DNA from: Clostridiales bacterium
GTDB taxonomy: Bacteria; Bacillota; Clostridia; Tissierellales; GPF-1
Assembly (NCBI GenBank): GCA_013619125.1
Contig: JABXKS010000062.1
Location: forward strand, 1 to 62,711
Reading direction: 5' to 3'
DNA: 62,711 bases
The notes under the pieces were generated by a model that saw nothing but the letters and a program-made list of their open reading frames with translations, was not told the DNA's origin and did not search any database. A program made the position numbers and the translations under genes. Positions 44,411-52,978 of this stretch are shown in pieces (within the stretch, counting starts at the first letter, position 1; each line of letters begins with the position of its first letter).

Positions 44411-44464
44411 GGTTGCACAAGGTTTATACTCTCATCATATTGAAAAAAGATGCGCCGTGCAACC
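44411..44464. repeat. Inverted repeat flanking the promoter region of the TIM-barrel/AraC gene
   Basis: GGTTGCAC (44411-44418) and GTGCAACC (44457-44464) are perfect 8-bp arms 38 bases apart. A minus-strand -10-like TATAAA (44423-44428) lies between them. The arms could be autoregulatory operator half-sites; this is inference. Confidence 0.4.
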
Positions 44465-44551
44465 TGCTTTCATTTCATGGCCGCTTGCAAATGAATCCGC
44501 AGGTACCCGCTCTGCTCCCCATGAAACTGCGATCGAATCAATCATCAAGAT

Positions 44552-44586
44552 AAAAAAAGAAAGCTGTTTGCATATAGCAAACAGCT
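44552..44586 (-). terminator. Terminator after lplA
   Basis: A perfect 10-bp stem AGCTGTTTGC/GCAAACAGCT is followed by TTCTTTTTTT on the minus strand. Confidence 0.9.
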
Positions 44587-44591
44587 CAATA

Positions 44592-45578
44592 TTACATTTC
44601 CAATTCTGCGATCCATGCAATCAGTTCAGACTGCATCACCTGCTGCGCCTTGTCCTGCGGCGTCAACTCTGTCAGTTTGTCGCATATGGTCTCTCGAGTG
44701 AAAGCAACACCGACAAGTGATTCGGAGCACGTTTGCACGAACTCGACATCCATGGCATCGGAAAAGAAGACCGCCTTGTCAATGGAACCGCCCTTCAGAC
44801 GAATATTGAAATCGACAAGACCCCAGTCAAACTTCTTCACCATCTCCACGTCAAATTTTGGTGTCTCTCCAAAACGCCATTCCCACGATGCATATTTTTC
44901 CTCAATCTCCGCTTTTCGATTCAACGGAATATCAACACTTTCCAAACGCTCTTGATCATATACCTGACGAAAAGCATTTTTCAATGCATCCTTCAATACC
45001 GGTAAGGTAATTTCAGGGTTTTCCTCTTTTAGATTGGTGACACGCGAACGAACCGAATCAATCCCCTTTGCCTGCATCTTCAATGGAGAAACTTGTAGAT
45101 AGGTCATCAAATGATCCAAATCCACATCAAACATCAGCGTTCCGTGATGGTACGCCATCGTCTTTCCAAAGTAGAAGGCATTCCCCGAAAATTTCTTCCC
45201 TTTCACTAAAATATCGTTCCGTCCAGAAAACTCAGCGTTGATGCCTAGCAGTTTCAACCCTTCAACAATCACACTTAGTTGCTTGTTCAGATTATAGTTT
45301 TTCTTGCCCACAATAAATGTGAAGTTCAAATTTCCTGAATCATGAAACACCGCGCCGCCGCCTGACAATCTTCGTGCCAACTTCCCGCCTGCTTCTTCCA
45401 ACACCTTGGTCCTGCATTCCTTCCAAGGATTTTGGTTGCGGCCAATCACTACCGTTTTTTCATTCTGCCACAAATATAAACAAATTTCGTCTTCACCGAC
45501 TTGTTCCAACAAGGCTTCTTCCAATGCCAAGTTTTCGAACGGATCCATGGTTAAACTTTCATAATAACGACATATCAT
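44592..45578 (-). CDS. lplA: Lipoate--protein ligase
   Basis: Attaches lipoate, through lipoyl-AMP, to E2 or GcvH lipoyl domains. The 328-residue protein has the LplA large domain (CLYLWQNEKTVVIGRNQNPW, LARRLSGGGAVFHDSGNLNFTFI, GRNDILVKGKKFSGNAF) and a C-terminal accessory domain of ~85 residues. No lipoylated enzyme gene is in the window. Its ATG overlaps the TGA of the preceding rRNA methyltransferase gene, so the two are translationally coupled. It is followed by a strong terminator. Confidence 0.95.
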   Translation of the reverse strand: MICRYYESLTMDPFENLALEEALLEQVGEDEICLYLWQNEKTVVIGRNQNPWKECRTKVLEEAGGKLARRLSGGGAVFHDSGNLNFTFIVGKKNYNLNKQLSVIVEGLKLLGINAEFSGRNDILVKGKKFSGNAFYFGKTMAYHHGTLMFDVDLDHLMTYLQVSPLKMQAKGIDSVRSRVTNLKEENPEITLPVLKDALKNAFRQVYDQERLESVDIPLNRKAEIEEKYASWEWRFGETPKFDVEMVKKFDWGLVDFNIRLKGGSIDKAVFFSDAMDVEFVQTCSESLVGVAFTRETICDKLTELTPQDKAQQVMQSELIAWIAELEM

Positions 45579-46309
45579 TTTCGTTTGTTCCTCCGTTGTC
45601 TGCTCATCTCAAATCCAACAACTGCCGCCGCAGCTTCCGCGGAGATCGATTGTGAAAATTCTCGGCCATAGGGAATTTGCAATAAGCGGTCGCAATGACT
45701 TAAGAACGAACGCGTCACACCACGTTTTTCTCCCCCAATGAATAAAAACACATTCCCGGTTAAATCAACATCATAAAGTTCTTCTGCGTCCTGATTCGAG
45801 GTTGCAATCACCTCAAATCCATGTGCTTGGAAAAAGCTTGCCGCTTCTTCTGCAGTTTCCATGACTGCCATGGCAATTCGTTCTGTAGCGCCAGCTGAAG
45901 AACGCGCCACAATGGTTGTAGAATCCATCCAATTCCTCGGACGTACAATCAACCCATCGCAGCCGGCTGCATATAAACTACGTACAGCGAATCCAAAATT
46001 ATAGGGATCTTCTATTCCATCAATCATCGCGATAAAGCAGTTCTTTTTCCCCGCGATCATCTTCTCGACCGAAGTAAATGCTCGCTCTGTTGCAGTTGCC
46101 ACGATGCCTCCGTGGGAATTGCCTGTTGCCCGTTCTGTCAATTTCTCTCCAGAAACATATTCAACCGGAATCTTCTTCTGATTTGCCAGTTTCAATACCT
46201 TGCGGAATTTATCTCTTCTCTTGTTTTTATTAATCCAAATCGATGAAATCGTTCGCGATCTTGATTCTAATACCGCCTCAATTGAGACCTTGCCTTCTAA
46301 AATTTGCAT
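45575..46309 (-). CDS. TrmH/SpoU-family RNA methyltransferase (RlmB-like)
   Basis: The 244-residue protein has an N-terminal L30e-like substrate-binding domain (LEGKVSIEAVLES ... GGIVATATER). A C-terminal SPOUT domain follows (IDGIEDPYNFGFAVRSLYAAGCDGLIV, VFLFIGGEKRGVTR). These enzymes 2'-O-methylate rRNA or tRNA. Motif 3 reads FSQSISAEAAAAVVGFE, where most members have SLNVS; the usual asparagine is missing, so exact target and activity are uncertain. It is the first gene of a pair with lplA. Confidence 0.87.
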   Translation of the reverse strand: MQILEGKVSIEAVLESRSRTISSIWINKNKRRDKFRKVLKLANQKKIPVEYVSGEKLTERATGNSHGGIVATATERAFTSVEKMIAGKKNCFIAMIDGIEDPYNFGFAVRSLYAAGCDGLIVRPRNWMDSTTIVARSSAGATERIAMAVMETAEEAASFFQAHGFEVIATSNQDAEELYDVDLTGNVFLFIGGEKRGVTRSFLSHCDRLLQIPYGREFSQSISAEAAAAVVGFEMSRQRRNKRK

Positions 46310-46368
46310 ACACTCATCCTTTATTCGTAATTTCTTGCTTCAACTTTCTTTTCATAGAGATTTTATTA

Positions 46369-46374
46369 TATAAT
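46369..46374 (+). promoter_or_regulatory. -10 box of the tandem ThyX gene
   Basis: A perfect TATAAT lies 36 bases before the start at 46410; the -35 is weak (TTCTTT at 17 bases). The surrounding ATTATATAATAT is nearly symmetrical and may also serve the divergent methyltransferase-lplA unit. Confidence 0.48.
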
Positions 46375-46409
46375 ATCACATAGACAGTAATCATGAGGAG
46401 GGAAAAATA

Positions 46410-47804
46410 ATGAATAAAGAATATCGCAATTTAATGACGAATCCTGATAAAGATGTCTTTATCCCGCTGGGACCTTCGGTCTTAAACGCCATGTTGATGA
46501 GCAAAGTCAGCAGACAAAAAGAAGGCTTCCGCGATGACTTGATCCATATGGTGGAAGAAGATCTTGTCAATCTGCCCGATCAAGACATCCTTTCACAATT
46601 CAAGAATTCCTTTGTCGTCGCCAATGGATTTATGGAAAAATGGGGTGTTAATTACGGCCACTCTTCCATTAAGGAACTCGATCATATCCAAATGTGCTTG
46701 GAAAATCGAAGCCGTTGGTTTACGGAAATTATCGAGACCCTTCATAACAATCAATATTGGTCATATATCGAGTATTCTTTGCGTTATAATCCACCCAAGG
46801 ATTTCGTAATCCCATCCGAACTAGACCAGGAACCTACGCTCAGAGAGGCGTATCTAGATTTCTGTCGTTATGCTTTTGATCAATATGAAAAATTACAGGA
46901 CGAATTCCAAACCCTGCTTGCGGAGCGCTATCCTAAAAAAAGCGAATCCGATATTCAAAAACTAGCCTTTGAAAACGCGAGAAATGTGCTTCCCCTTTCA
47001 ACCAAAGCCAATATGGGCTTAGCTGTCAATCTGCGTGCCTTCTGCGACGGTCTTTCGGAATTGATGTGCCATCAGGCGTATTCCGCAGAAATTGCTGAGA
47101 CGGCGACCCTGATGAAAGAAGAAGGAGAAATTGTCTCTCCAGGCATGGTTCGCCACGCCGATCCAACACCATATCTGCAGTCCTATGTCAACGCGTTCTA
47201 TCAGCCGATTGACGTACCAGCAGAGAAGAAACGAAAAATCTACGCACACCCCGTTGTTGAAGTGACTGGCGAGTTCGATATTCAACGCATGAAGAACATG
47301 CGCGGCGTTGGGGACCTCAGTCTGATGACTCGATTCTCCAATGTACCCACAACCTTCACAACCATTGGAAAAGATGTTTCTTTGCTCATGAGCGAAGCCT
47401 GCCATCATCAGTTTATTCGACACCGCACCTTCGACTATTTAACCTATTTGCCGAATGTTGACTTTGGTCTGCTTTTGCCGCCAGAACTTGCGAAAGATCG
47501 GGAACACCCTGTAGCGAAATCCATCGAAGAAACCCTACTTGCAGTCTACAAGCGCTCTTGCACCGTCTATGATCAATTGATGGAATCAGGCTTGATTGGT
47601 GTTGCTCCCTATGTCGTGATCAACGCCAATATGCGACAGCTCGATTTCTTCGGCAATCTCTTCGCCATGACGAGATTTATCACACTTCGAACAGAAAAAC
47701 ACGCGCAGGATGAAATTCGATCCATTGCGCATCAATTGGATGACGCCTATCGAGAGCTTGATACGCTAATCCCTGGTTTCCATGTAAATCGGCAATTGGA
47801 TTAA
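46410..47804 (+). CDS. FAD-dependent thymidylate synthase (ThyX) family protein with two ThyX domains
   Basis: The 464-residue protein is about twice the usual ThyX length and reads as two ThyX domains. Domain 1 (~70-235) has YGHSSIKELDH and SYIEYSLRY, with the motif serine at S123 but NNQ (113-115) where RHR is expected, then ENARNVLPLSTKANMGLAVNLRAF. Domain 2 (~295-450) has HHQFIRHRTFDYLTYL with RHR at 337-339, but leucine where the serine should be, then NMRQLDFFGNLF and HAQDEIR. The two halves therefore have complementary losses in the RHRx7S motif. It could be a pseudo-dimeric thymidylate synthase or a derived flavoenzyme. The start follows GAGGAGGG. Confidence 0.85.
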   Translation: MNKEYRNLMTNPDKDVFIPLGPSVLNAMLMSKVSRQKEGFRDDLIHMVEEDLVNLPDQDILSQFKNSFVVANGFMEKWGVNYGHSSIKELDHIQMCLENRSRWFTEIIETLHNNQYWSYIEYSLRYNPPKDFVIPSELDQEPTLREAYLDFCRYAFDQYEKLQDEFQTLLAERYPKKSESDIQKLAFENARNVLPLSTKANMGLAVNLRAFCDGLSELMCHQAYSAEIAETATLMKEEGEIVSPGMVRHADPTPYLQSYVNAFYQPIDVPAEKKRKIYAHPVVEVTGEFDIQRMKNMRGVGDLSLMTRFSNVPTTFTTIGKDVSLLMSEACHHQFIRHRTFDYLTYLPNVDFGLLLPPELAKDREHPVAKSIEETLLAVYKRSCTVYDQLMESGLIGVAPYVVINANMRQLDFFGNLFAMTRFITLRTEKHAQDEIRSIAHQLDDAYRELDTLIPGFHVNRQLD

Positions 47805-47817
47805 ATTTAAAATCATT

Positions 47818-47899
47818 AAAAACCGCCTAATGAACTGAACCCAAACAGTTAGACTTAATGGTCTTCCCTTTGAGGTGCACTTCATTTGGCGGTTTTTTT
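47818..47899 (+). terminator. Long-hairpin terminator after the tandem ThyX gene
   Basis: Outer arms AAACCGCCTAATGAA/TTCATTTGGCGGTTT enclose a 50-base region and are followed by Ts. The last bases overlap the stop of the convergent SRAP gene. Confidence 0.78.
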
Positions 47900-48464
47900 A
47901 GTAGAAGCTAATCTGTTCTGATGATAAAACCTTGGTCTGCCATCCATGGACAGTCTCCCAATCTTTTGGTTCTTGACTCAGCTCCCTCAAAAAAGATTTT
48001 GCGGCACCCAACCCGAACACCACCGGCATGCGGGGGTGAATTCTTGCAAGCATCGGATCTGCATCCCGTGTCACAATCAACGCCTGTCGTTCACCTACTT
48101 GATCGGAAACAATCAAACCAGCCAAGAAAAACAGCGAACTCCGATCAGACAAAAACCGCACTTTCGCTTTGGAATGTTGATCCCACTCAAAGTATGCGGA
48201 AGCAGGAATGATACAACGCTGAACCGACTCGTAATGACTTGTCCATCGCTCGCTGCGCGCGTTGATTTGCAATCTCTTCTCTCTTTTTATTCCCCACATA
48301 CTATTTTGTAAAGTAAACTCCGACTCCTGCCATTGAATATGAGAAATCAAGCGTCCTGGCGACAATTCCCCCATTTGTAATTTTACAGTTTCTGGTGCCC
48401 GTAAACTCTCGAACATTTCTTCTAGCGTTTCTAACGAGACATCAAGTTGGAATCGTCCACACAT
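47898..48464 (-). CDS. SRAP domain protein (HMCES/YedK family)
   Basis: The 188-residue protein begins MCGRFQ, so Cys2 becomes the N-terminal nucleophile that forms a stable DNA-protein crosslink with abasic sites in single-stranded DNA. Other family features are NARSERW, IIPASAYFEWD (catalytic glutamate) and IHPRMPVVF (histidine). The role is protection of abasic sites at replication forks. It lies just downstream of a broken class IV aminotransferase gene on the same strand, two bases from its end. Confidence 0.93.
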   Translation of the reverse strand: MCGRFQLDVSLETLEEMFESLRAPETVKLQMGELSPGRLISHIQWQESEFTLQNSMWGIKREKRLQINARSERWTSHYESVQRCIIPASAYFEWDQHSKAKVRFLSDRSSLFFLAGLIVSDQVGERQALIVTRDADPMLARIHPRMPVVFGLGAAKSFLRELSQEPKDWETVHGWQTKVLSSEQISFY

Positions 48465-48466
48465 GA

Positions 48467-49389
48467 TTACTTCATCCTTTCAAGATCCTTCTCGCACAAA
48501 TCCAAAAAGCCGCGTCGGATCTGCATCACCATCTCATCTTCAGCCGATTGCAAGGCAAACTCGTTGATATGGGAAATCGGCAAAACATCAACCGATGTTC
48601 CAGTCATAAATGCAGCCTTCACCCGGTGTAATTCACTTGCTTCAATACTCGTTTCCACAACACGGATCCCCAAGATTTCACAAGCCTTGACGACCATCTG
48701 CCGTGTAATACCCAATAAAACTTTCTCGCCCGGGGGTGTTACCACACAATCTCCTTTACAAAAAATAAATTGGATCGAGTTCCTTCTGTCACTTTACCTT
48801 CAGAATCCACCAGAGCCGCTTCAAAAGCACCTTGTTTTTTCATCTTTGTCACAATTTTTTTTCGGAACTCTCGAGGATCCACCTTCGCGTGAGGATCGTC
48901 TCTCGTAGCCGTTACGGTGATCAACCGAACCCCGCTTTTCACGATCTCTGCACTCGGATAAGAACTGGGAACTGCAAATACCGCAATTTGCAATTTCGGT
49001 TGATAAAACACTTCAATTCGTATGTTTTGATTCTCGATCTTCTCCTGCTGAATTAATTTCAAGCAATCCACACGCAGCGACTTCTCACTGATACCAAGCT
49101 CGCTTGAGCTAGCCTCGATTGAGGCAACCTCGACTGCGCCTTCTTTGTATGAGGTGGCTTGACCTGAAGGATCCTCCCTAAGAAAATCTCCGTAACCCAT
49201 GCTAGACAAATCCAGCTCCCTACCAAAGACAAGAAGATGGGATTGAATCAATCGCTCTACATGCTCGCGCAAAAAGAGGGGGCTTCCATTCTTCACACGA
49301 ATCACTTCGTATATGAATTGCCTCCCCTCTTCTGGTCTTATTTTTTGTATTTCTTGATATTTATGTTGAAAAATTCCACGCTTCACCAT
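48467..49389 (-). pseudogene. Class IV PLP aminotransferase (PabC/IlvE-like) split by a frameshift
   Basis: Two overlapping frames together make one class IV fold protein. The front part (from 49389 behind GGAGGCGGAGT) has FIYEVIRVKNGSPLFLREHVERL, a lysine-rich PLP region and VTEGTRSNLFFVK, then hits a stop at 48739. The back part, in the -1 frame, continues with KGDCVVTPPGEKVLLGITRQMVV to the normal C-terminus. The shift falls at about 48746-48762, near a run of six Ts and AAAGG. Either the gene is inactive, the base count is wrong, or frameshifting occurs. The intact product would be a 4-amino-4-deoxychorismate lyase or branched-chain/D-amino acid transaminase. Confidence 0.82.
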
Positions 49390-49442
49390 ACTCCGCCTCC
49401 ATTTCATCCCTACTATACCATAAGACGGAATAAATCGCATGA

Positions 49443-50885
49443 CTAATGATTAAATGGATTTTTCAATTTCTCGTAATCGATTTGCAGGAATCGAGAAAAC
49501 AATTTGATCGGTGTCCGATCCTGTAATTGATCAAGATACGCCTGCTGCCCCAATTGCTTAAACAACTCCGAATAGGTGGGATACGCATAGACCATCTGCT
49601 GTGCCTGACTCAGTTTTAATCCAAACTGTTTATAAATCCCAACCTCATGAATCAGCTCACCGGCACGCTCTCCAAAGATATGAGCCCCCAAAATTCGATC
49701 ATGCTTATCCACAATCACCTTCATCATGCCTATTTCATTGCCTTCCACTTTTGCACGATCCAGCAGATGGTACGGCCAACGGTACACCTGAAGCGTTTCT
49801 CCATATCGAGTCCGCGCTTCCATCTCGGTCAACCCCAAATGAGCGAACTCCGGATCAGAGAAAATCACCCAGGAAAGGTTCTCTCGCTCGTAATTCGATT
49901 GAACCGGTAACATCGCATTCATTGCTGCTAAAATTCCCGTATGCTCCGCCATATGGCTAAATCCATATTCACCTAAAACATCACCTGCGGCATAAATATG
50001 CGCCATCTTTGTTTGAAGTTTCGTATTCAAAACCAAGCGCCCAGCCTCATTAAGCAGTCCCATGGCGCCCAATCCCAAATCCGAAGTGTTCGGCGCCTTT
50101 CCAGATGCCAACAAGATTGAAGCGGCCTGATAGGATTTCCCTTTTGAGTCTATCAACATCCAGCTCCCCATTTCGCCCTGAACCGACTCTATGTTGGTCT
50201 TCGCATGAAAATGAATCCCCTCTTCCTGAAGCTCCTTTAAAAGGATATCGGCTAGTTCTTGATCTTCATGAGGCAAGATCGAGGAATGTCTGCTAAATAA
50301 TTCCACCTGAGTTCCAAATCGCTGGAATGCCTGCGCAATTTCGACACCTACGCTTCCCGCTCCGATAATCGCCATTGAATCCGGTTTCTCTGTAATCTGA
50401 AAGATGGATCGATGGGTATGATACTCTGTCAATCCCTCAATCTTTGGAATGGTTTGATGAGATCCTGTAGCAATAACAAATTTATCACCATATAATATTT
50501 TCTCACCAACCTCGATCCGATTGACTTCCACAAATTTTGCGTGACCTTGATAAGTGTCAATGCCTAACTTTGTAAAGACGTCTGCAGTTTCCTCTGCATA
50601 TACCCGACTCACTGTATCCGTCACCAGTTTCATCGCGCGAGAAAAATCAAATTGGAGATTTTCCGATCCCTGGATTCCGTAGACTTCTAATCCCTTTGCG
50701 AATTGCCAAGCTTTTGAAATTCGAATCATGGTTTTGCTTGGTATGCACCCGTAATGCGTACAGTCACCACCAAACAGTTCTCTCTCCACCATTGCGACTC
50801 GCTTGCCAAGTCCGATCCCGACTGTTGCAGCAGCCATTCCTGCCGCCCCGGCACCGATCACAATCAGATCATACCTTTTTTCCAT
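49443..50885 (-). CDS. FAD-dependent pyridine nucleotide-disulfide oxidoreductase (MerA/Lpd-like)
   Basis: The 480-residue class I flavoprotein disulfide reductase has the N-terminal FAD motif GAGAAGMAAA and redox cysteines C42 and C47 (GGDCTHYGCIPSK). An NAD(P) motif GAGSVGVEIAQAF, a second FAD motif YAAGDVLGEY and a C-terminal dimer domain follow. In lipoamide dehydrogenase the C-terminal catalytic HxHPT is conserved; here the stretch reads YAYPTYSE, so both histidines are tyrosine. It is thus unlikely to be a normal dihydrolipoamide dehydrogenase. The substrate is unknown. The start follows AAAGGAGG. Confidence 0.88.
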   Translation of the reverse strand: MEKRYDLIVIGAGAAGMAAATVGIGLGKRVAMVERELFGGDCTHYGCIPSKTMIRISKAWQFAKGLEVYGIQGSENLQFDFSRAMKLVTDTVSRVYAEETADVFTKLGIDTYQGHAKFVEVNRIEVGEKILYGDKFVIATGSHQTIPKIEGLTEYHTHRSIFQITEKPDSMAIIGAGSVGVEIAQAFQRFGTQVELFSRHSSILPHEDQELADILLKELQEEGIHFHAKTNIESVQGEMGSWMLIDSKGKSYQAASILLASGKAPNTSDLGLGAMGLLNEAGRLVLNTKLQTKMAHIYAAGDVLGEYGFSHMAEHTGILAAMNAMLPVQSNYERENLSWVIFSDPEFAHLGLTEMEARTRYGETLQVYRWPYHLLDRAKVEGNEIGMMKVIVDKHDRILGAHIFGERAGELIHEVGIYKQFGLKLSQAQQMVYAYPTYSELFKQLGQQAYLDQLQDRTPIKLFSRFLQIDYEKLKNPFNH

Positions 50886-50933
50886 AAGAAAACCTCCTTT
50901 CGGTCTTATTATCTTTGTACCCGAAAGAAGGTC

Positions 50934-51599
50934 TCACTTGTCGATATATTTACTTGCTTCTCTAATTGTCAACCCAGAAAACTCCCCCGCTGAAAGTATC
51001 AATTTGACTTCCTCTTGATTCTGTTTTGATGCCTCTCGAAGAATCCAACCGATCGCCTTTCGAATGAAAAATTCTTTTTCTCCCTGGGTTTTCAGGCAAT
51101 ACCGCTGCAGACGTTCAAAATCCATTGCTTCTCGATATTTCAATTGAAAAAGAATCGCAGTTCGACGAAGCCAAAGATTCTCATCTTCAATCCACTGATC
51201 CGGATACTCGCCAATCAACTCAGGCTTGCCCAGTAAGATTCCACCGATAATGGCCGATGCCAGCATATCAACGGTATCCCACCACGATTTGGTTAGAACC
51301 AAATCGATCAGCAACGGAATATGGCTCCCATTTAATTCTTTTTGCTTCAAGCGCAAATAATCAATGGCAAGGTATTGAAACTCCCGTTCCTCTTCCGCCC
51401 AACACGCCCGTACAAATTCAAGATCGACTGGTTCCGATTTCGCATTCAATTTTAGGAACCATTCCTTTTGAACTTGTCTTCTGCCACTTGCCGGTATGCC
51501 ATAAAACTCAAATTGCCCTTTCAAATACGCCTTCATTTGATCCGCGCGCACTGGATCGGCAATCGCTTGAAACGCTTCTTTAAGTGGTTGAATTTTCAT
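50934..51599 (-). CDS. DNA alkylation repair protein (AlkD-like glycosylase)
   Basis: The 221-residue all-helical HEAT-like repeat protein belongs to the AlkD family, which removes N3- and N7-alkylated purines without base flipping. Diagnostic stretches are SGRRQVQKEWF, KSWWDTVDMLAS (the WxxxD catalytic pair region) and LWLRRTAILFQL (arginine). The start at 51599 (MKIQPLKEAFQ) has AAGGAG upstream and overlaps the preceding gene by 20 bases. Confidence 0.92.
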   Translation of the reverse strand: MKIQPLKEAFQAIADPVRADQMKAYLKGQFEFYGIPASGRRQVQKEWFLKLNAKSEPVDLEFVRACWAEEEREFQYLAIDYLRLKQKELNGSHIPLLIDLVLTKSWWDTVDMLASAIIGGILLGKPELIGEYPDQWIEDENLWLRRTAILFQLKYREAMDFERLQRYCLKTQGEKEFFIRKAIGWILREASKQNQEEVKLILSAGEFSGLTIREASKYIDK

Positions 51600-52050
51600 A
51601 GGTTTTTCTCCTTGTTCGCCCGTATTGACGCGAAACAATCACCGTTAATAGAAAGGCAACCAGCACGCGTGTCGTTAACAAGATGAATCCATTTGCCCCA
51701 ATGGCGGCAAAAATCAAGGTGTCTTCAATGATCGCGTGGCATAGCACCAAAAACACGGCCACTAGCAATCGATCTTTTTCATCCATCTCGCCACTTTCCA
51801 CGCTTTGAATAATCACACCAGAGCCGTACGAAATTCCAAACAAGATCCCAACCAATAGAGGAAACAATCCATCCTTTCGAATCCCCATCTTATTTCCAAT
51901 GGGTTGCAAAACACGAGTAAGACGATCGAGCCATTGATAATCCTTGAGCACTTGCATAACAATCATCAATGGAATGATAATCAAGGACAACTTAAGAATG
52001 GAAGCTCCAACGCCCCATAGAGTCTCTACTAGAAATCCAAATAAACTCAT
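51580..52050 (-). CDS. Nucleoside recognition (Gate) domain membrane protein, SpmB-like
   Basis: The 156-residue membrane protein has about five helices and the Gate motif region GILFGISYGSGVIIQS. It resembles one half of SpmA/SpmB and YjiG/YjiH pairs, which work as two-part membrane proteins of unknown substrate. Its start overlaps the stop of the partner gene at 52047-52050 as ATGA. In sporulating Firmicutes the related SpmA/B affect spore dehydration. No other sporulation gene is seen here, so that role is not claimed. Confidence 0.8.
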   Translation of the reverse strand: MSLFGFLVETLWGVGASILKLSLIIIPLMIVMQVLKDYQWLDRLTRVLQPIGNKMGIRKDGLFPLLVGILFGISYGSGVIIQSVESGEMDEKDRLLVAVFLVLCHAIIEDTLIFAAIGANGFILLTTRVLVAFLLTVIVSRQYGRTRRKTYENSTT

Positions 52051-52472
52051 GCGATCCCTCCCATTACTTGCCCTGCTACAACGCCGACCAAAATCATCAT
52101 CCCCACGCGCAGCGGAAGAATGATACGGATTGAAACGCCTGTCTGCTTCACAACTGCAGATTCAACAAATAGGGAATGTGAGAAGCCCAGCATTAGCGCG
52201 ATAACCGTTAATTGGCCTTGGGTAAGCGAGATCGCAACAATGGCTCCCAGGGCAGCATACAGATTTACCACATTGCCCAAAACCAAGACCAATGCTGCCT
52301 CTCCAGGCAATCCAAAAATACGCATCACCGGTTCAAAGAAATGTGCGATCTGTTCCAATCCTCCATATCGCGACAAAATTGCAACAAGTAAATAGACCGG
52401 TACAATAACCCGGGCCAACATACCAGTGGTACGTATCCCCATCCAAAAACCTGATTTTATGCTATTGATCAT
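52047..52472 (-). CDS. Nucleoside recognition (Gate) domain membrane protein, SpmA-like partner
   Basis: The 141-residue membrane protein begins MINSIKSGFWMGIRTTGM and has about four helices, with VLVLGNVVNLYAALGAIVAISLTQG as the Gate region. It pairs with the following gene by ATGA overlap, a fixed arrangement for these two-subunit proteins. The start overlaps the end of the upstream acetyltransferase gene. Function is unknown beyond membrane transport or maturation by analogy. Confidence 0.8.
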   Translation of the reverse strand: MINSIKSGFWMGIRTTGMLARVIVPVYLLVAILSRYGGLEQIAHFFEPVMRIFGLPGEAALVLVLGNVVNLYAALGAIVAISLTQGQLTVIALMLGFSHSLFVESAVVKQTGVSIRIILPLRVGMMILVGVVAGQVMGGIA

Positions 52473-52977
52473 TCTGCTCCTCCAAAACTAGGCCCATGGC
52501 ATAATGATCGATACAAATGCCTTCAATCATGTATTCACACCGCAAACGTCCCTCTTCTTGAAATCCCTTTCGCGTATATAAACGAATCGCCGATTCATTA
52601 TCCGCGCGCACACGAAGATTGATTTTTCGGATCCCATGGTTCGGTGCCCATACAAGCAACTCATCCAACAATTTACCTCCAATGCCTTGCCCCCAGTGAG
52701 ATCTTCGCACACTTATACCAAACTCTCCCACATGGGCAAGACGCTTTCGATGGCTGCCATGAAAATTGATGTTTCCAACAATTTCATCATCCTCTGTCGC
52801 CAAGTAAAAAACGTCTTTATCCGAGGCTAGCGCCTGCTCCAATATTTTCTCTTCGATCTCGATCGTAATCTTCAACTCACCTGGCTCAAAAGTTAAGTTG
52901 TCAGATTCCCCCGCAATCGCAGCAAGATAATCAACCATCGCTTTTGCGTCTTCTACTTTTGCTTCCCGTATTATCAA
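52462..52977 (-). CDS. GNAT-family N-acetyltransferase
   Basis: The 171-residue protein has the acetyl-CoA motif GEFGISVRRSHWGQGIGGKLL, then INLRVRADNESAIRLYTRKGFQEEGR, typical of RimI/SpeG-like or small-molecule GNATs. The start is probably TTG at 52977 (reading M-IIREAKVEDA), nine bases after AAGGAAGG. An upstream GTG sits directly against that site and is less likely. It follows tcdA, overlaps the next membrane gene, and has no recognisable specific substrate. Confidence 0.83.
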   Translation of the reverse strand: MIIREAKVEDAKAMVDYLAAIAGESDNLTFEPGELKITIEIEEKILEQALASDKDVFYLATEDDEIVGNINFHGSHRKRLAHVGEFGISVRRSHWGQGIGGKLLDELLVWAPNHGIRKINLRVRADNESAIRLYTRKGFQEEGRLRCEYMIEGICIDHYAMGLVLEEQNDQ

Positions 52978-52978
52978 C

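Noticed and set aside
51580-52472. Sporulation locus
   Set aside because: The SpmA/SpmB-like Gate pair also occurs outside sporulation and no other spore gene is in the window.
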